The notes: generated by a model from the sequence alone, not told the origin. 64,000 nt of DNA from Clostridia bacterium (GCA_016287245.1 JAEEWG010000003.1:93031-157030), one strand, 5' to 3'. Positions 18,882 through 28,373 are shown, counted from the stretch's first letter. Program-made: numbers and translations.

Positions 18882-19400
18882 TTATGCCTCAGGAGCAGCC
18901 GGTGCAGCAGGAGCAGCTACAGCGCCATCGTCCTGGCCGATAAAGTAAGCAAGCACACCCTGTCCGATCACGAGAAGCAGCCAGATGAACCACAGGAAAT
19001 TCGGCTTCATCTTTGTGTCTTCGATCTTGATACCCAATCCCATAATGAACAGGCAGATGAGTTCAACAGCACTTACGCCAATAAGGACCTTGGTGATGAG
19101 AGCCTTAGGCCCCTTGAGGAAGAACCATACAACAAGTCCGATCGCTGCCAGTACGCAGAGCAGGAAAAGAATTCCCGACAGACGTGCTCCACCGCCAATA
19201 CCTGCTGTGTTTGTCATTGTCTGACCCAGTGCAGACGCGGTCGCTTTATTCGTCACGATCTGCCAAGGAGTCATGGTGACTTTCATTGTCATTCCATAAG
19301 CCTTCTCGGAATACTGTACGATCTTCAGGAATAAGCTGATGAACATCAGACCTGCAATACCCGCAAGGATAAACGGAAAAAACTTCACTTTGTCTTTCAT
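18882..19400 (-). CDS. Four-helix membrane protein of unknown function (paralog A)
   Basis: 172 aa from the ATG at 19400 (GGGAGG seven bases before). Four hydrophobic segments; a short outside loop after the first with MTPWQIVTNKATASALG; a final hydrophilic Ala/Pro-rich tail. It is clearly related to the divergent neighbour at 19570: both have the first-loop motif x-M-T-P-x-x-I, the LFIMG segment, and a KLNP/KMKPN motif before the last helix. Family not recognised. Secondary features fit a small integral membrane protein with no catalytic motif. Confidence 0.7.
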   Translation of the reverse strand: MKDKVKFFPFILAGIAGLMFISLFLKIVQYSEKAYGMTMKVTMTPWQIVTNKATASALGQTMTNTAGIGGGARLSGILFLLCVLAAIGLVVWFFLKGPKALITKVLIGVSAVELICLFIMGLGIKIEDTKMKPNFLWFIWLLLVIGQGVLAYFIGQDDGAVAAPAAPAAPEA

Positions 19401-19569
19401 AATAACCTCCCACACAAATATAACAATAATTTAAGCCTGTCAAAAAAAGACAGAATCTAATTTGATTATAACAATACTAAAGAAAAAAGAAAATCATTCG
19501 TTAAGAAGTTTTTGTCTTTTGTGGAAAACCCTGTTACAATCGTGATGGGGATGGCATAAGGAGGTTGTT

Positions 19570-20052
19570 ATGGACAGTAGGTCAAAGATGTATTCGTGGA
19601 TCATTAAGGGGCTGATCATCATCATGATGGGATGCTTGTTCTTCCCTGTCGTCAGTAATTCCGTAAAGTACCTGGGCATTAAGATGGAGGCTTCCATGAC
19701 GCCGTTTAACATCATGGCTACCCAGGCGACTATGAGCGTTGGCGGAGAGAGCGAGACGGTGAAGCTTCCGGGATTTTTATTCGCACAGTTCCCGGCAGTT
19801 GTCCTTCTGCTCTCAATCATCGCATTAGGGGTACTTTCCGTCGTTCTCGACAAGGTCTTCGATAAAGCAAAGATCGCACTTTTCATCATGGGCATCGCCA
19901 TACTTTCCCTCGGCATGGCGATCCTTATGGAGTTCACGGTCAAGATCCAGGGAACGAAACTGAATCCGACCATCAACTTCTTCATCCTGTGTATCGTGGC
20001 ACTCGCCACAGCCGTCATGGGATTCCTGTACTTCCGAAACGAAAAAGTATAA
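19570..20052 (+). CDS. Four-helix membrane protein of unknown function (paralog B)
   Basis: 160 aa, ATG preceded by AAGGAGG. Four hydrophobic segments laid out as in the divergent paralog: first-loop MEASMTPFNIMATQATM, third segment LFIMGIAILSLGMAIL, then KIQGTKLNPTINFF before the last helix. Shorter C-terminal tail (YFRNEKV). The two genes are transcribed away from each other from a shared 169-bp gap and presumably arose by inverted duplication. Confidence 0.7.
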   Translation: MDSRSKMYSWIIKGLIIIMMGCLFFPVVSNSVKYLGIKMEASMTPFNIMATQATMSVGGESETVKLPGFLFAQFPAVVLLLSIIALGVLSVVLDKVFDKAKIALFIMGIAILSLGMAILMEFTVKIQGTKLNPTINFFILCIVALATAVMGFLYFRNEKV

Positions 20053-20125
20053 ATCACCCCCGCGCCTCCGCGAAAAACACGCACAAGCGACTTCATCTAA
20101 GGCGCTCATCAATAAAAAAGAAATG

Positions 20126-20202
20126 GACGTATAAGAAATCCCCCGGAGCGATTCCGCAGGCTGAAAGCCGAGGACCAGCGACGGGGGATTTACTTATACG
20201 TC
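20126..20202. repeat. 77-nt element with 20-base imperfect terminal inverted repeats
   Basis: Arms GACGTATAAG (20126-20135) and CTTATACGTC (20193-20202) pair perfectly; inside them AATCCCCCG (20137-20145) and CGGGGGATT (20082 of the line, 20182-20190) also pair. The 36-base centre has its own GGCTGAAAGCC hairpin. It sits between the convergent ends of the membrane-protein gene and serA. There is no U-run, so a plain terminator is not the best reading; a small structured RNA or a MITE-like element are alternatives. No obvious target duplication is seen. Confidence 0.55.
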
Positions 20203-20226
20203 TATTGTTTGATTATTCGGAGCGTC

Positions 20227-21831
20227 TCAGAAGAAGAGCTGTGTTACGCGGAGCACGCCATCGATCGCACGAAGCTCTGTGAGCACATCCTCACCGAGTT
20301 CTTCGCTGACACCAAGGAAGGACTGAGCCTTATTGGAATTCGGCTTCACGCCCCAGTGCATGCTGTTGATGTTGATGTTGGCATCGCCGATCTTGGTTGC
20401 GATCTTACCGATGATGCCCGGCTTATCTTCGTTCTGCATAGCGATCACGATCGGAGCCAGAGCGAAGTCTGCCTGATAACCGAAGAAGCTTACGAGAACT
20501 TCTGTGTCGTCACCGACGATCGTACCGGAAACAGAAAGCTCGCGGCCTTCTTCCGTTACGAAGTTAACAACGATCATGCTGCCGTAACGCTCGCACTGTG
20601 CGCTCTTGCTCTCAACAACTTCGATGCCGTGAGACTCAACGCCCTGACGAACGTTAACGAAGCTTACGCGTCCGTCGGAATGAGCGGAGAGGAAACCCTT
20701 CAGAACAGAGAGTGTCAGGATACCTGTTTCCTGCTCAGCGAGAGCGCCTCTGAATTCGACCTCGATCTTCTTGACCGGAGCTTCTTCTGCCTGATAGTAG
20801 ATCTTACCGAGCTTCTCAGCAAGGTCGGCATACGGACGGATGGCCGCCATATCGCCGCTGAAGGAAGGCATGTTGATCGCAGCAACGAGCTCGCCGCGAA
20901 GTGCTTTTGCAACGAGAGATGTAACTGCGGAACCTACGTTGTGGTTAGCTTCCTGAGTAGATGCACCGAGGTGAGGTGTAACTACGCAGTTCGGAAGTGT
21001 AAGGAGCGGGTTCTCATAGTGCTGCTCGCCCGGAGCCTTATCGTAGGACGGCTCCTTATCGAATACGTCGATCGCTGCGGCAGCAACCTGACCGGACTTG
21101 AGAGCTTCATAGAGAGCCGCCTCATTTACGAGACCACCGCGGGCTGCGTTTACGATACGGACGCCCTTCTTGCACTTGGCAAGCTCGTCAGCGCCGACCA
21201 TGCCGACGGTCTCCTTGTTCTTCGGAGTGTGGAATGTGATGAGGTCAGCTACAGCGAGGAGATCCTCGAGCTTCGCGCAGCGCTTAACGCCTACTGTGTC
21301 GAACTTCTCCTGTGTGATATACGGGTCGTAAGCAACGACTGTCATACCGATACCCTTGAGCTTTCTGGCTACGATGGAACCGATACGGCCGAGACCGATG
21401 ATACCTGCGGTCTTGCCCTCGAGCTCGTTACCGATCATCTGGGCACGGCGGAAATCGTCGTTATGAGCTGCCTCGTTCGCGTGGCAGAGATTTCTGAAAA
21501 TGGAGAATGCATGAGCAACAGCAAGCTCACCGGCTGCCATGATGTTGGCTTCCGGAGTGTTGACTGCGATGATGCCCTTCTCTGTGCAGGCGGCAACGTC
21601 GATGTTGTCGATACCGTTGCCGGCACGGCCGACGACCTTGAGGTTCTTCGCGTTCTCGAGGAGGTCCTTGTTGACCTGTGTTACGGAACGTACGATGAGC
21701 GCATCGTAATCACCAATGAAACCCTTGATCTCGTCCTGGGAGCAACCTAATCTCTCGTCTACTTCAAAACCTTCGTCCTTCAGATACTGGATTGCATCTG
21801 CAGCGATCTTTTCTGCAACTAAAATCTTCAT
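20227..21831 (-). CDS. serA: D-3-phosphoglycerate dehydrogenase
   Basis: 534 aa, the long form with a C-terminal ACT domain. Oxidises 3-phosphoglycerate to 3-phosphohydroxypyruvate, first step of serine synthesis. Motifs: GRAGNGIDNIDV near 77, NAD-binding GLGRIGSIVARKL near 145, and the catalytic region up to PHLGASTQEA near 290. The ASB intervening domain follows and the ACT domain begins around 455 (NEDKPGIIGKIATKIGDANI), the usual serine-feedback site. Nineteen nt downstream of the aminotransferase gene, in one operon. Confidence 0.95.
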   Translation of the reverse strand: MKILVAEKIAADAIQYLKDEGFEVDERLGCSQDEIKGFIGDYDALIVRSVTQVNKDLLENAKNLKVVGRAGNGIDNIDVAACTEKGIIAVNTPEANIMAAGELAVAHAFSIFRNLCHANEAAHNDDFRRAQMIGNELEGKTAGIIGLGRIGSIVARKLKGIGMTVVAYDPYITQEKFDTVGVKRCAKLEDLLAVADLITFHTPKNKETVGMVGADELAKCKKGVRIVNAARGGLVNEAALYEALKSGQVAAAAIDVFDKEPSYDKAPGEQHYENPLLTLPNCVVTPHLGASTQEANHNVGSAVTSLVAKALRGELVAAINMPSFSGDMAAIRPYADLAEKLGKIYYQAEEAPVKKIEVEFRGALAEQETGILTLSVLKGFLSAHSDGRVSFVNVRQGVESHGIEVVESKSAQCERYGSMIVVNFVTEEGRELSVSGTIVGDDTEVLVSFFGYQADFALAPIVIAMQNEDKPGIIGKIATKIGDANININSMHWGVKPNSNKAQSFLGVSEELGEDVLTELRAIDGVLRVTQLFF

Positions 21832-21850
21832 GTTCGTGTTCCTCCCTAAC

Positions 21851-22948
21851 TTATGCGTTCTGAGCCTTAAGCTCTGCTACTACTTCGTCGAGATCCTTAA
21901 GCATGGCCTTGATCTCATCAATGGTCGTATCTGCCATATGTGCGATACGGAATGTGGTCTCCTTCAGAGCACCGTAGCCGCCGGACAGGAGATATCCTCT
22001 CTCGCCCATCTTCTTGTTGATCTCGGCAAACGGGATGCCCAGTGTGTTCTTGATACAGGTGACTGTAACGGACAGATTGTCCGGATCGGAATAAAGCTCC
22101 GCGTTCTTTCTTGCCCAGTCACGGACGAGCTCTGCCATCTCGCAGTGTCTCTTATAGCGGTTCTCCACGCCCTCAGCAAGGATGCAGTCGAGCTGGTAGT
22201 CGAGAGCAAACATGTGTGCTTCAGACGGAGTGGACGGATACTGGAACGGCTTCTCGTGTACGAACTTGGCAAGCTCGACATAGTCGAAGTAAAGTCCACG
22301 GTTCGGGATCGTCTTCGCCTTCTCAAGTGCACGGTCGGAAACCGATGCGATGGACATTCCCGGAGGAAGTCCGAGACACTTCTGTGTAGAAGTGATGCAT
22401 ACGTCGATGCCCCACTCATCTACCGGAATGAAGTCACCGCCCATGGAACTTACCGTATCCACGCAGAGAATGACATCCGGATACTTCGCTTTAAGGACCT
22501 CGGAGATCTTACCGACAGGATTATGGATACCTGTGGATGTCTCGTTGTGCGTGATGGTGATCATGTCGTACTCGCCGGAAGAGAGAGCCTCGTCCACCAT
22601 CTCAGGAGTAGTGATTCTACCCAGTTCGGAACGGAATATATCTGCCGGAACACCATTAGAGGTCGCCATCTTATACCAGCGCTCACCAAATGCTCCGATG
22701 GAGAAGATCGCTGCTTTCTTCGCAGTGAAACATCGTACGGCGCCTTCCATCAGACCGCTTCCTGATGAAGTGGAAAGAATGATAGTGTTCTTCGTACCCA
22801 TGACCTTCTGCAGTTTCTCGGAAATTCCCTGCTGCAGAGCAGATGCATCTTTGGTACGGTGGCCGATCATCGGCGTAGCCATCTTTTCCAGAACTTCATC
22901 ACGGACTTCTACCGGACCCGGAATGAAAAGCTTCTTGTGCGTACTCAT
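21851..22948 (-). CDS. Class V aminotransferase (probable phosphoserine aminotransferase role)
   Basis: 365 aa. PLP enzyme of the alanine-glyoxylate/serine-pyruvate aminotransferase group (fold type I): FIPGPVEV at the start, SGSGLMEGAV near 63, VDTVSSMGGDFIPVDEWGID with the PLP-ring Asp, and the lysine of STQKCLGLPPG near 191. It is not a classical SerC by sequence, but it is the first gene of a two-gene operon with serA, so it most likely carries out the second step of serine synthesis, as related enzymes do in several Clostridia and thermophiles. GGAGGG ribosome site present. Confidence 0.85.
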   Translation of the reverse strand: MSTHKKLFIPGPVEVRDEVLEKMATPMIGHRTKDASALQQGISEKLQKVMGTKNTIILSTSSGSGLMEGAVRCFTAKKAAIFSIGAFGERWYKMATSNGVPADIFRSELGRITTPEMVDEALSSGEYDMITITHNETSTGIHNPVGKISEVLKAKYPDVILCVDTVSSMGGDFIPVDEWGIDVCITSTQKCLGLPPGMSIASVSDRALEKAKTIPNRGLYFDYVELAKFVHEKPFQYPSTPSEAHMFALDYQLDCILAEGVENRYKRHCEMAELVRDWARKNAELYSDPDNLSVTVTCIKNTLGIPFAEINKKMGERGYLLSGGYGALKETTFRIAHMADTTIDEIKAMLKDLDEVVAELKAQNA

Positions 22949-23055
22949 GATAATCCCTCCAAGTTTACCTATTATTACATACCGTACTATTGTAGTCGCA
23001 AATTCCCTATTTTTCTAGTACAAAAACTCTGTCTTTTACATTTTCGGCATTTTAT

Positions 23056-23082
23056 CAAAAAAAGTGCTTCCCGAAGCGCTTC
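23056..23082 (-). terminator. Stem-loop with T-run upstream of the serine operon
   Basis: Read leftwards, AAGCGCTTC, a short GGG loop and GAAGC-type return arm are followed by seven T. It lies about 110 nt upstream of the aminotransferase start. It may be a back-up terminator for the gene at 23216 or a leader attenuator; the sequence does not decide. Confidence 0.4.
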
Positions 23083-23160
23083 ATCAAACAAAATGACCAT
23101 TTGAAGAGCCAAATGATTTTTATTCGAAGCTTCTTTCCGAAAAGACCCCTTCTGAGGAAC

Positions 23161-23192
23161 AAAAAAGGAGCTGCCCGGTAAGGCAGCCCCTT
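23161..23192 (-). terminator. Terminator after the PP2C-like gene
   Basis: Leftward: GGGGCTGCC, loop TTACC, GGCAGCTCC, then six T. Strong intrinsic terminator 24 nt past the stop. Confidence 0.85.
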
Positions 23193-23215
23193 GATACGCT
23201 AAGTTATTCGTCCGG

Positions 23216-26170
23216 TCATGTTGTGGTCTTCTTCGGAAGCATGTCCGGCGGCGGGAGCAGGATCTGGTCTCCGGCCTTTGGTGTGTAGGAGGAATCCTTG
23301 CTGTTGTATGTAAGGATCGTCGTTACACAGGCGTCGGTCTCGGAATCGATCTTGATGCCGTATACGTGGTAGAAGAGATCCCACCATGTGCGGCAGCCGC
23401 TCTTGTCGGAGAAGGTATATACACCGATCGGAGCATCCGGTGCCGGTGCTGTAGTTTCAGTCGTCGGCGGTACGGTGGTCTCTGTCACAGACGGATCGGA
23501 AGGATCGCCGGAAACATCTGTGACCGCCGTATCGGAAACTGTTGTTTCCGGGCTCTTCTTATCACTGCCGCAGGACTTCGCGATGAGCACGATGATGATG
23601 ATCAGGCAGATCAGGGAGACCGCTGCCAGAACGAACGGCAGGTAGCTTACGCCCGGCTCGTCATCGCCATTATCGAATCCATCATCGATGGTATCCATCT
23701 TACGTCTTGCCGGCTGGGTATTCGGACGGTTGCCCGGACGTGTCGCCTGCTGCGGACGTCTCGGAACACCCGGAACAGCACCCGGACGGACTGTCTCGCC
23801 CTGCTGCATGTATGCCGGTACAGAAGATACCTGCGGCTGCGGATCCGGAGCGATCGGACCTGTGCTGAAATCAAACAGGTCAGCAACAGCCGGCGGCGGG
23901 TTATCAAAATCGTACTGCGGCTCAGCGGCCACCTGCTCAGGCTGGCCATATGCTGTATCGTATGCGTAATCAGCCGGGACCGGCGGGATCTCCTGCGTCG
24001 GTTCATCGTAGCTCGACTGCATATCCACACCACCGAAGGAAGGCTGATCCATGTTTACAAACGGAGATACCGGAGCCGGAGCCGGGGCCGGTACAACGTA
24101 CGGAGAAGCAGAAGGTGCTGCCTCATCTTCATCTACTGTGTAGGAACCGCGGGCATATACGCCTGTATCTTCGTAACCTACCGGAGTATCGCTGTTGGTC
24201 GGATACGTCGGCGGTACATATGTCGGAGCCTCATAAAGGGGCATCTGCGGTACATCGTCTGCGGATGCGGTCGCATTGGCAGGAGCGTCATTCGAAGCGA
24301 ACGGGATCACGAACTCATCGGAACCGGTGGCCGCCTCTTCGGGCTGGCCGGCGCCTCCTTCTGCCGGAGCGTTTTCTGCATCACCGAAGAAAAGCGGTGT
24401 CTCGTCGAATTCTTTTGGATCATTGGAATACTCGGGCTCATCATTCATAGGCGTTTTCACCTCACTGTCCGCTTCGAAAACAAGCGGGGCGTCCTCGTCT
24501 GTTTCCGCAACAGATGCCGAAGCTGCGCCGGAAGGTGCCGCTGCGGATACCTGTTCAGTTCCTGCCAAGTTCTCCTTTTCGGCCGGTGCCGCCGGTGCGG
24601 CTGTGCCGAAGACCTCATCACCAATATAGAGCGGTGCGCCGCCGGAAACCGGGGCCGGAGCCGCTTCCACTACTCCTTCTACTTCCTTCGCGGCAGCTGC
24701 TGCCTTCGGGATGATCTCCTCAGGGATCACCGTACCTGCAACAGGCGCCTTCGGGACGATCTCTTCCGGGATCGGCTTGCTCTGTGCCTGAAGAGCCGCT
24801 TTCGCAAACGGATTATCTGCATTCTTTACAGCTACGAACGGTTCGTCCTTCTTCTCAGGAACGGCCGGGGCCGGTGCAGGCTGGACGAACGGGCTGACCG
24901 GAGCTGCCGGAGATTCTGCCTTCACAGCACTTTCTGTCTTCGCATCGAGTTCTGCAGCGGCCTTATCAAAGCTGTTGACGAAAGGCACGACCTTCGTCTC
25001 CTCGAGATTCTCGGGTTCTTTCTTCTCTCCGCCCTCTTCCTTCATCAGATCAGAGATATCACCGAAGGAAAGCGGCGGTTCCGGTACCGGAGTATTGATC
25101 GCGGCATCGACGGCGGCATCAGCTGCGGACTTGGCAGCGGTAGATGCGGCTGTCTCTGCGCCCAGGGAAGCGATCGCGGCCGCGGCACTGCCTGCCGCCG
25201 GAACGACCATAGTGGTCTCGAGCGGCTTCGGTGTGGATGCCTTCGGAAGATCATCGCCAAACAGCATGGCATCCTTCGGGAGCGGTTCTTCTTCCTTCTC
25301 CGGAGATTCCAGCGGGACCTGCGGAGCTACATTGTAATCATCATCGTAATCCTCTTCGACGACCTTCTTCTTCTTTCTGCCGAAACCGAAGAATCCGCCT
25401 CTGTCGCTGGAGGTGATGTCTTCTACGAAGGAGATCATGAACTGCAGCGGGACGCCCGGAAGCTTCGCTGCGGCTTCTGTGATAACGACGCTGGCGGCAT
25501 CGCTCTGATCCTCGGCATCGTAGAGGATGCGGAGGAGCTCCTGCTGACCTAAAGCCTCATAGACTTCGCGGTTGCAGAGGATGATGCAGTCATCGAGTTT
25601 CAGCTGGGCGATGTTCGAGCAAAGCGCCGGAGCTGTCTTCGTGGCACAGAAGTTATAGAAATTCTCCACCTTCTGGCGGGCGGTGTTGATCGCATCGATG
25701 CGGATATCAGTCGCCGTCATCGGGTAAAGTGTGTCATCACGATAGAGGAAGGCCAGACCTTTTCCGATGGTGGAAGCAAACGCCTCACCGTCCTTGACCA
25801 TAACGCCGGCAAAGAAAGGCGCACGGCTGTTATCCTGCTGGATCTTCATCTTCCCTGTGATGGAAACGGCGGTATTTACCATCTCTCCGATGGAATCATC
25901 AAGAGAGCGTCTTCCGGTCTTCAGTTCCGTGCCGAGACGGCGGAGGATCGGCTCATACGGCGGCAGGGCGTTGGGGTCCTGATCCGCGATGGTCTGGTGG
26001 GAAAATACGGAGAAGAAGAATCCACGGTCTTCTTTATCGTTCGTAAGATCTGCCGAACGGGCTACGGTCTTGCTGGTCACACGACCATCCATATAGAATG
26101 CGTCAGTCAATTCTGCTGTAGGAAAATATCTTGCCGTCAGAGTGGTTGCAAGCCGAGTCTGCTTTGCCAT
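23216..26170 (-). CDS. Degenerate PP2C-like domain protein with membrane anchor and LysM-like tail
   Basis: 984 aa. Residues 1-260 follow the PP2C phosphatase fold: GFFFSVFSHQT in place of the first DGMGG strand, FFAGVMVKDGEAFASTIGKGLAFLYRDD-like beta strands (about 120-150), DDCIILCNREVYEAL where SDGL is expected, and a closing PLQFMISFVED. The metal-binding Asp residues of the first and third motifs are missing, so it is probably not an active phosphatase. Residues ~270-840 are a long Ala/Pro/Glu linker; a membrane segment lies at about 845-867. The last ~115 residues, predicted outside, have a Thr-rich stalk and a LysM-like unit (YTF...WWDLFYHVYGI...AGDQILLPPP). No signal peptide. A cytosolic scaffold tethered to the wall is a fair guess. 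Confidence 0.65.
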   Translation of the reverse strand: MAKQTRLATTLTARYFPTAELTDAFYMDGRVTSKTVARSADLTNDKEDRGFFFSVFSHQTIADQDPNALPPYEPILRRLGTELKTGRRSLDDSIGEMVNTAVSITGKMKIQQDNSRAPFFAGVMVKDGEAFASTIGKGLAFLYRDDTLYPMTATDIRIDAINTARQKVENFYNFCATKTAPALCSNIAQLKLDDCIILCNREVYEALGQQELLRILYDAEDQSDAASVVITEAAAKLPGVPLQFMISFVEDITSSDRGGFFGFGRKKKKVVEEDYDDDYNVAPQVPLESPEKEEEPLPKDAMLFGDDLPKASTPKPLETTMVVPAAGSAAAAIASLGAETAASTAAKSAADAAVDAAINTPVPEPPLSFGDISDLMKEEGGEKKEPENLEETKVVPFVNSFDKAAAELDAKTESAVKAESPAAPVSPFVQPAPAPAVPEKKDEPFVAVKNADNPFAKAALQAQSKPIPEEIVPKAPVAGTVIPEEIIPKAAAAAKEVEGVVEAAPAPVSGGAPLYIGDEVFGTAAPAAPAEKENLAGTEQVSAAAPSGAASASVAETDEDAPLVFEADSEVKTPMNDEPEYSNDPKEFDETPLFFGDAENAPAEGGAGQPEEAATGSDEFVIPFASNDAPANATASADDVPQMPLYEAPTYVPPTYPTNSDTPVGYEDTGVYARGSYTVDEDEAAPSASPYVVPAPAPAPVSPFVNMDQPSFGGVDMQSSYDEPTQEIPPVPADYAYDTAYGQPEQVAAEPQYDFDNPPPAVADLFDFSTGPIAPDPQPQVSSVPAYMQQGETVRPGAVPGVPRRPQQATRPGNRPNTQPARRKMDTIDDGFDNGDDEPGVSYLPFVLAAVSLICLIIIIVLIAKSCGSDKKSPETTVSDTAVTDVSGDPSDPSVTETTVPPTTETTAPAPDAPIGVYTFSDKSGCRTWWDLFYHVYGIKIDSETDACVTTILTYNSKDSSYTPKAGDQILLPPPDMLPKKTTT

Positions 26171-26329
26171 ATTCTCAGTTCCTCCAAAATATGGGACTAT
26201 TATCCCTAAGACTTCTAGTTAATTATAACATAATGTTTTTTCATACAAGTATTTGGTAAGGACTTTTTGCTACATTTTCATGACAATTGAAAAACAGCGG
26301 TATTGCACCATTTGAGAAGTTGCGAAAAT

Positions 26330-26360
26330 CGGCACTTTCCGAAAAACTCGGAAAATGCCG
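26330..26360 (-). terminator. Probable terminator after the first DUF885 gene
   Basis: CGGCACTTTCCGA (26330-26342) and TCGGAAAATGCCG (26348-26360) pair at 12 of 13 positions with a 5-base loop; leftwards it is followed by ATTTTC. It lies about 60 nt past the stop of the gene at 26422. Confidence 0.6.
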
Positions 26361-26421
26361 ACTGTTGCACGGGTATTACGATATGGGATTTTCGGAAAAA
26401 CTGTTAAGGAACCCTGACCGG

Positions 26422-28263
26422 TCAGCCTTTTTTCTCCTTAACGAACTTCTCCATATCCTCGGACAGGACTTCAAACGGAGCGCATCCCAGATCGAGATAG
26501 GCCTTCAGGACTTCTTCCTGTGTGCAGATGCCGTCGAGTTCCTTCATGGCGCTTTCCAGGATCTGTGAGGTAAAGAGCAGACCGAAGGCATATTCCACGC
26601 TGTAGCACTGGGTGGCGGTGATCCGGTTCCAGTATTCGTCCAGCACCTCTTTTTTGTCCTGATGGTAGTGGTTGAGATAAGCGGCACAGTCGTCACGGGT
26701 CCAGCCCTGATAGTCCACGCCGATACTCATCCTGGCCGCGATATATGTCGAGTACAGAAACTGCGCCATCAGGGCGTTTTCCGCCGGTTCTTTCTCAAAA
26801 GGCGCGTAGTGGATCATGAGCCACTCGGAATACTCGGCCCAGCCCTCTGCATAAGGGATCGATGTGTTGAATACCTGATACTTGCTGGTCAGATTCTCCG
26901 CCTGATACTGGTGCTGGTAAAGATGCCCCGGGTACATCTCGTGCGAAACGAGGGTAAACATGTCATAGTTCGGGCTGTTGAGCATACCGCGGTTGAGCCA
27001 GACCGTATGCTTCGTGTAGTAGTCGATCGGCGAGGAATAATATCTTGCCGGCTGCATGGATTCAGAAAACTTTTCCGGGACATTATACACATTCAGCTCG
27101 TTATCCATGATCTTCGGGAAGTGCTCTCCCGTAAAGCGTTTGCACCATTCGCAGGCCTGATCGAAATCAAGTCCGCCGAACGTGAAGTAATTGCCCGAAG
27201 AAGTCCATCTCGGATAATATTCTTCGAACACAGATTCGATCTTCTCATCGAGAAGCCGGATCGCATCCTCGACGGAAAGCGTCGTACCGCTCTTTTCATG
27301 AAAAAGCGCCTCATAGTATTCTTTTCCCTCCGGAGTATAGGCCAGATACTTCTTGTCGTTGCAGGCACCCTTGAGCGCCTCAAGTTTTTCGATCAGCATC
27401 TCCATCGTCGGATAATAGACAGTATCGAGAAGCTCCTGATTTCTCTTGATGAGGTCGCTGGTCTCCTGATCGGAAAGGTGCAGTGCGCCGACCTTACTGT
27501 CGAAGGTCGTCTTCATGAAGTTGATATCGCGATCCTCCTGCATTTTCGTGCAGTCTTCGATGATGCGGTCGAGATTCTCATCATCCCAGCCGATGCCCAT
27601 CTCGCTCCTCTTCTTCTCGATCTCGACGATCGCGGAGAAAAACTCATAGTAATCCTCGAGGATCTTAAAGTAGCGCAGCACATCGTCCCTGCTTTTAAAC
27701 TGGATCAGTGACGTCAGGAACGGATAGACGATCTGTTTTCCGCCCATTGGATAAAGCTGCGGGATATAGTAAAAATGCCGGTAGGTCTCCGCCATGTATG
27801 TGAAATCGTAGCACATATCTGCGATGGCGCGGTTCTGTGCCGCGGTCAGCTCCTCCGGATCGAGGGCGGAGAGCTCGTCCGCGTACTTGGTATAGGCATC
27901 TGCAGCGGTCTTATACGCCTCTTCCGTGGGGATCATCAGACCCTTTTCCGGCCAGTCCGAGTAGTAATTCTTCGGATCGTCGAAGGCATAGTAGGCCGAC
28001 AGGATATCAGAAGAGCCGACAAAGAGCCCCACATCGTAGTACCGGAACGTCTTGGCCGCTTCTGTCGTCTGGGAGTCTGTCGCACTGGCCCCCGCCCACT
28101 GAATGGCGTCAGGATCCTTCTGTCCGCTTTCATTCGTCGAGGCGACCGGCGGCTTCGGGATATTCTCGGCGTTCATCGTTTTCGAGCATGCCGAAAGCGG
28201 TGAGCTGAAGATCGCGCAAGCCGTGATGAACGTAAGTGTTTTTATCAAGCGTGAATGTTTCAT
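26422..28263 (-). CDS. DUF885 family lipoprotein (predicted metallopeptidase), copy 1
   Basis: 613 aa. Signal peptide with lipobox LSAC puts it on the outer face of the membrane. The chain matches DUF885 proteins over its whole length. The likely metal-site motif is LVSHEMYPGHLYQHQYQ at about 445 (H-E-x-x-P-G-H), followed about 30 residues later by EGWAEYSEWL with the expected third ligand Glu. Family members are predicted zinc peptidases related to the gluzincin fold; substrate not known. A paralog lies 0.5 kb upstream on the same strand. The ribosome site is AAAGGAAAAGGG. Confidence 0.82.
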   Translation of the reverse strand: MKHSRLIKTLTFITACAIFSSPLSACSKTMNAENIPKPPVASTNESGQKDPDAIQWAGASATDSQTTEAAKTFRYYDVGLFVGSSDILSAYYAFDDPKNYYSDWPEKGLMIPTEEAYKTAADAYTKYADELSALDPEELTAAQNRAIADMCYDFTYMAETYRHFYYIPQLYPMGGKQIVYPFLTSLIQFKSRDDVLRYFKILEDYYEFFSAIVEIEKKRSEMGIGWDDENLDRIIEDCTKMQEDRDINFMKTTFDSKVGALHLSDQETSDLIKRNQELLDTVYYPTMEMLIEKLEALKGACNDKKYLAYTPEGKEYYEALFHEKSGTTLSVEDAIRLLDEKIESVFEEYYPRWTSSGNYFTFGGLDFDQACEWCKRFTGEHFPKIMDNELNVYNVPEKFSESMQPARYYSSPIDYYTKHTVWLNRGMLNSPNYDMFTLVSHEMYPGHLYQHQYQAENLTSKYQVFNTSIPYAEGWAEYSEWLMIHYAPFEKEPAENALMAQFLYSTYIAARMSIGVDYQGWTRDDCAAYLNHYHQDKKEVLDEYWNRITATQCYSVEYAFGLLFTSQILESAMKELDGICTQEEVLKAYLDLGCAPFEVLSEDMEKFVKEKKG

Positions 28264-28373
28264 TTTCCCTTTTCCTTTTCACAATCACGCCTATTATAGC
28301 ATGAGCGGGAGCACCCGTCACAGAAGGGTGGAAAACAGAGGGAGAACAGATCTTTTCGAAAAGAACAGGGAGA

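Noticed and set aside
20209..21750. 513-codon plus-strand frame opposite serA
   Set aside because: Shadow of serA in a codon-biased region; no family resemblance.
22949..23160. T-box or other riboswitch before the serine operon
   Set aside because: No T-box consensus or known riboswitch core could be found; only a simple stem with a T-run.
23366..25552. 728-codon plus-strand frame opposite the PP2C-like gene
   Set aside because: Arg/Cys-rich translation typical of an antisense frame over an Ala/Pro linker.
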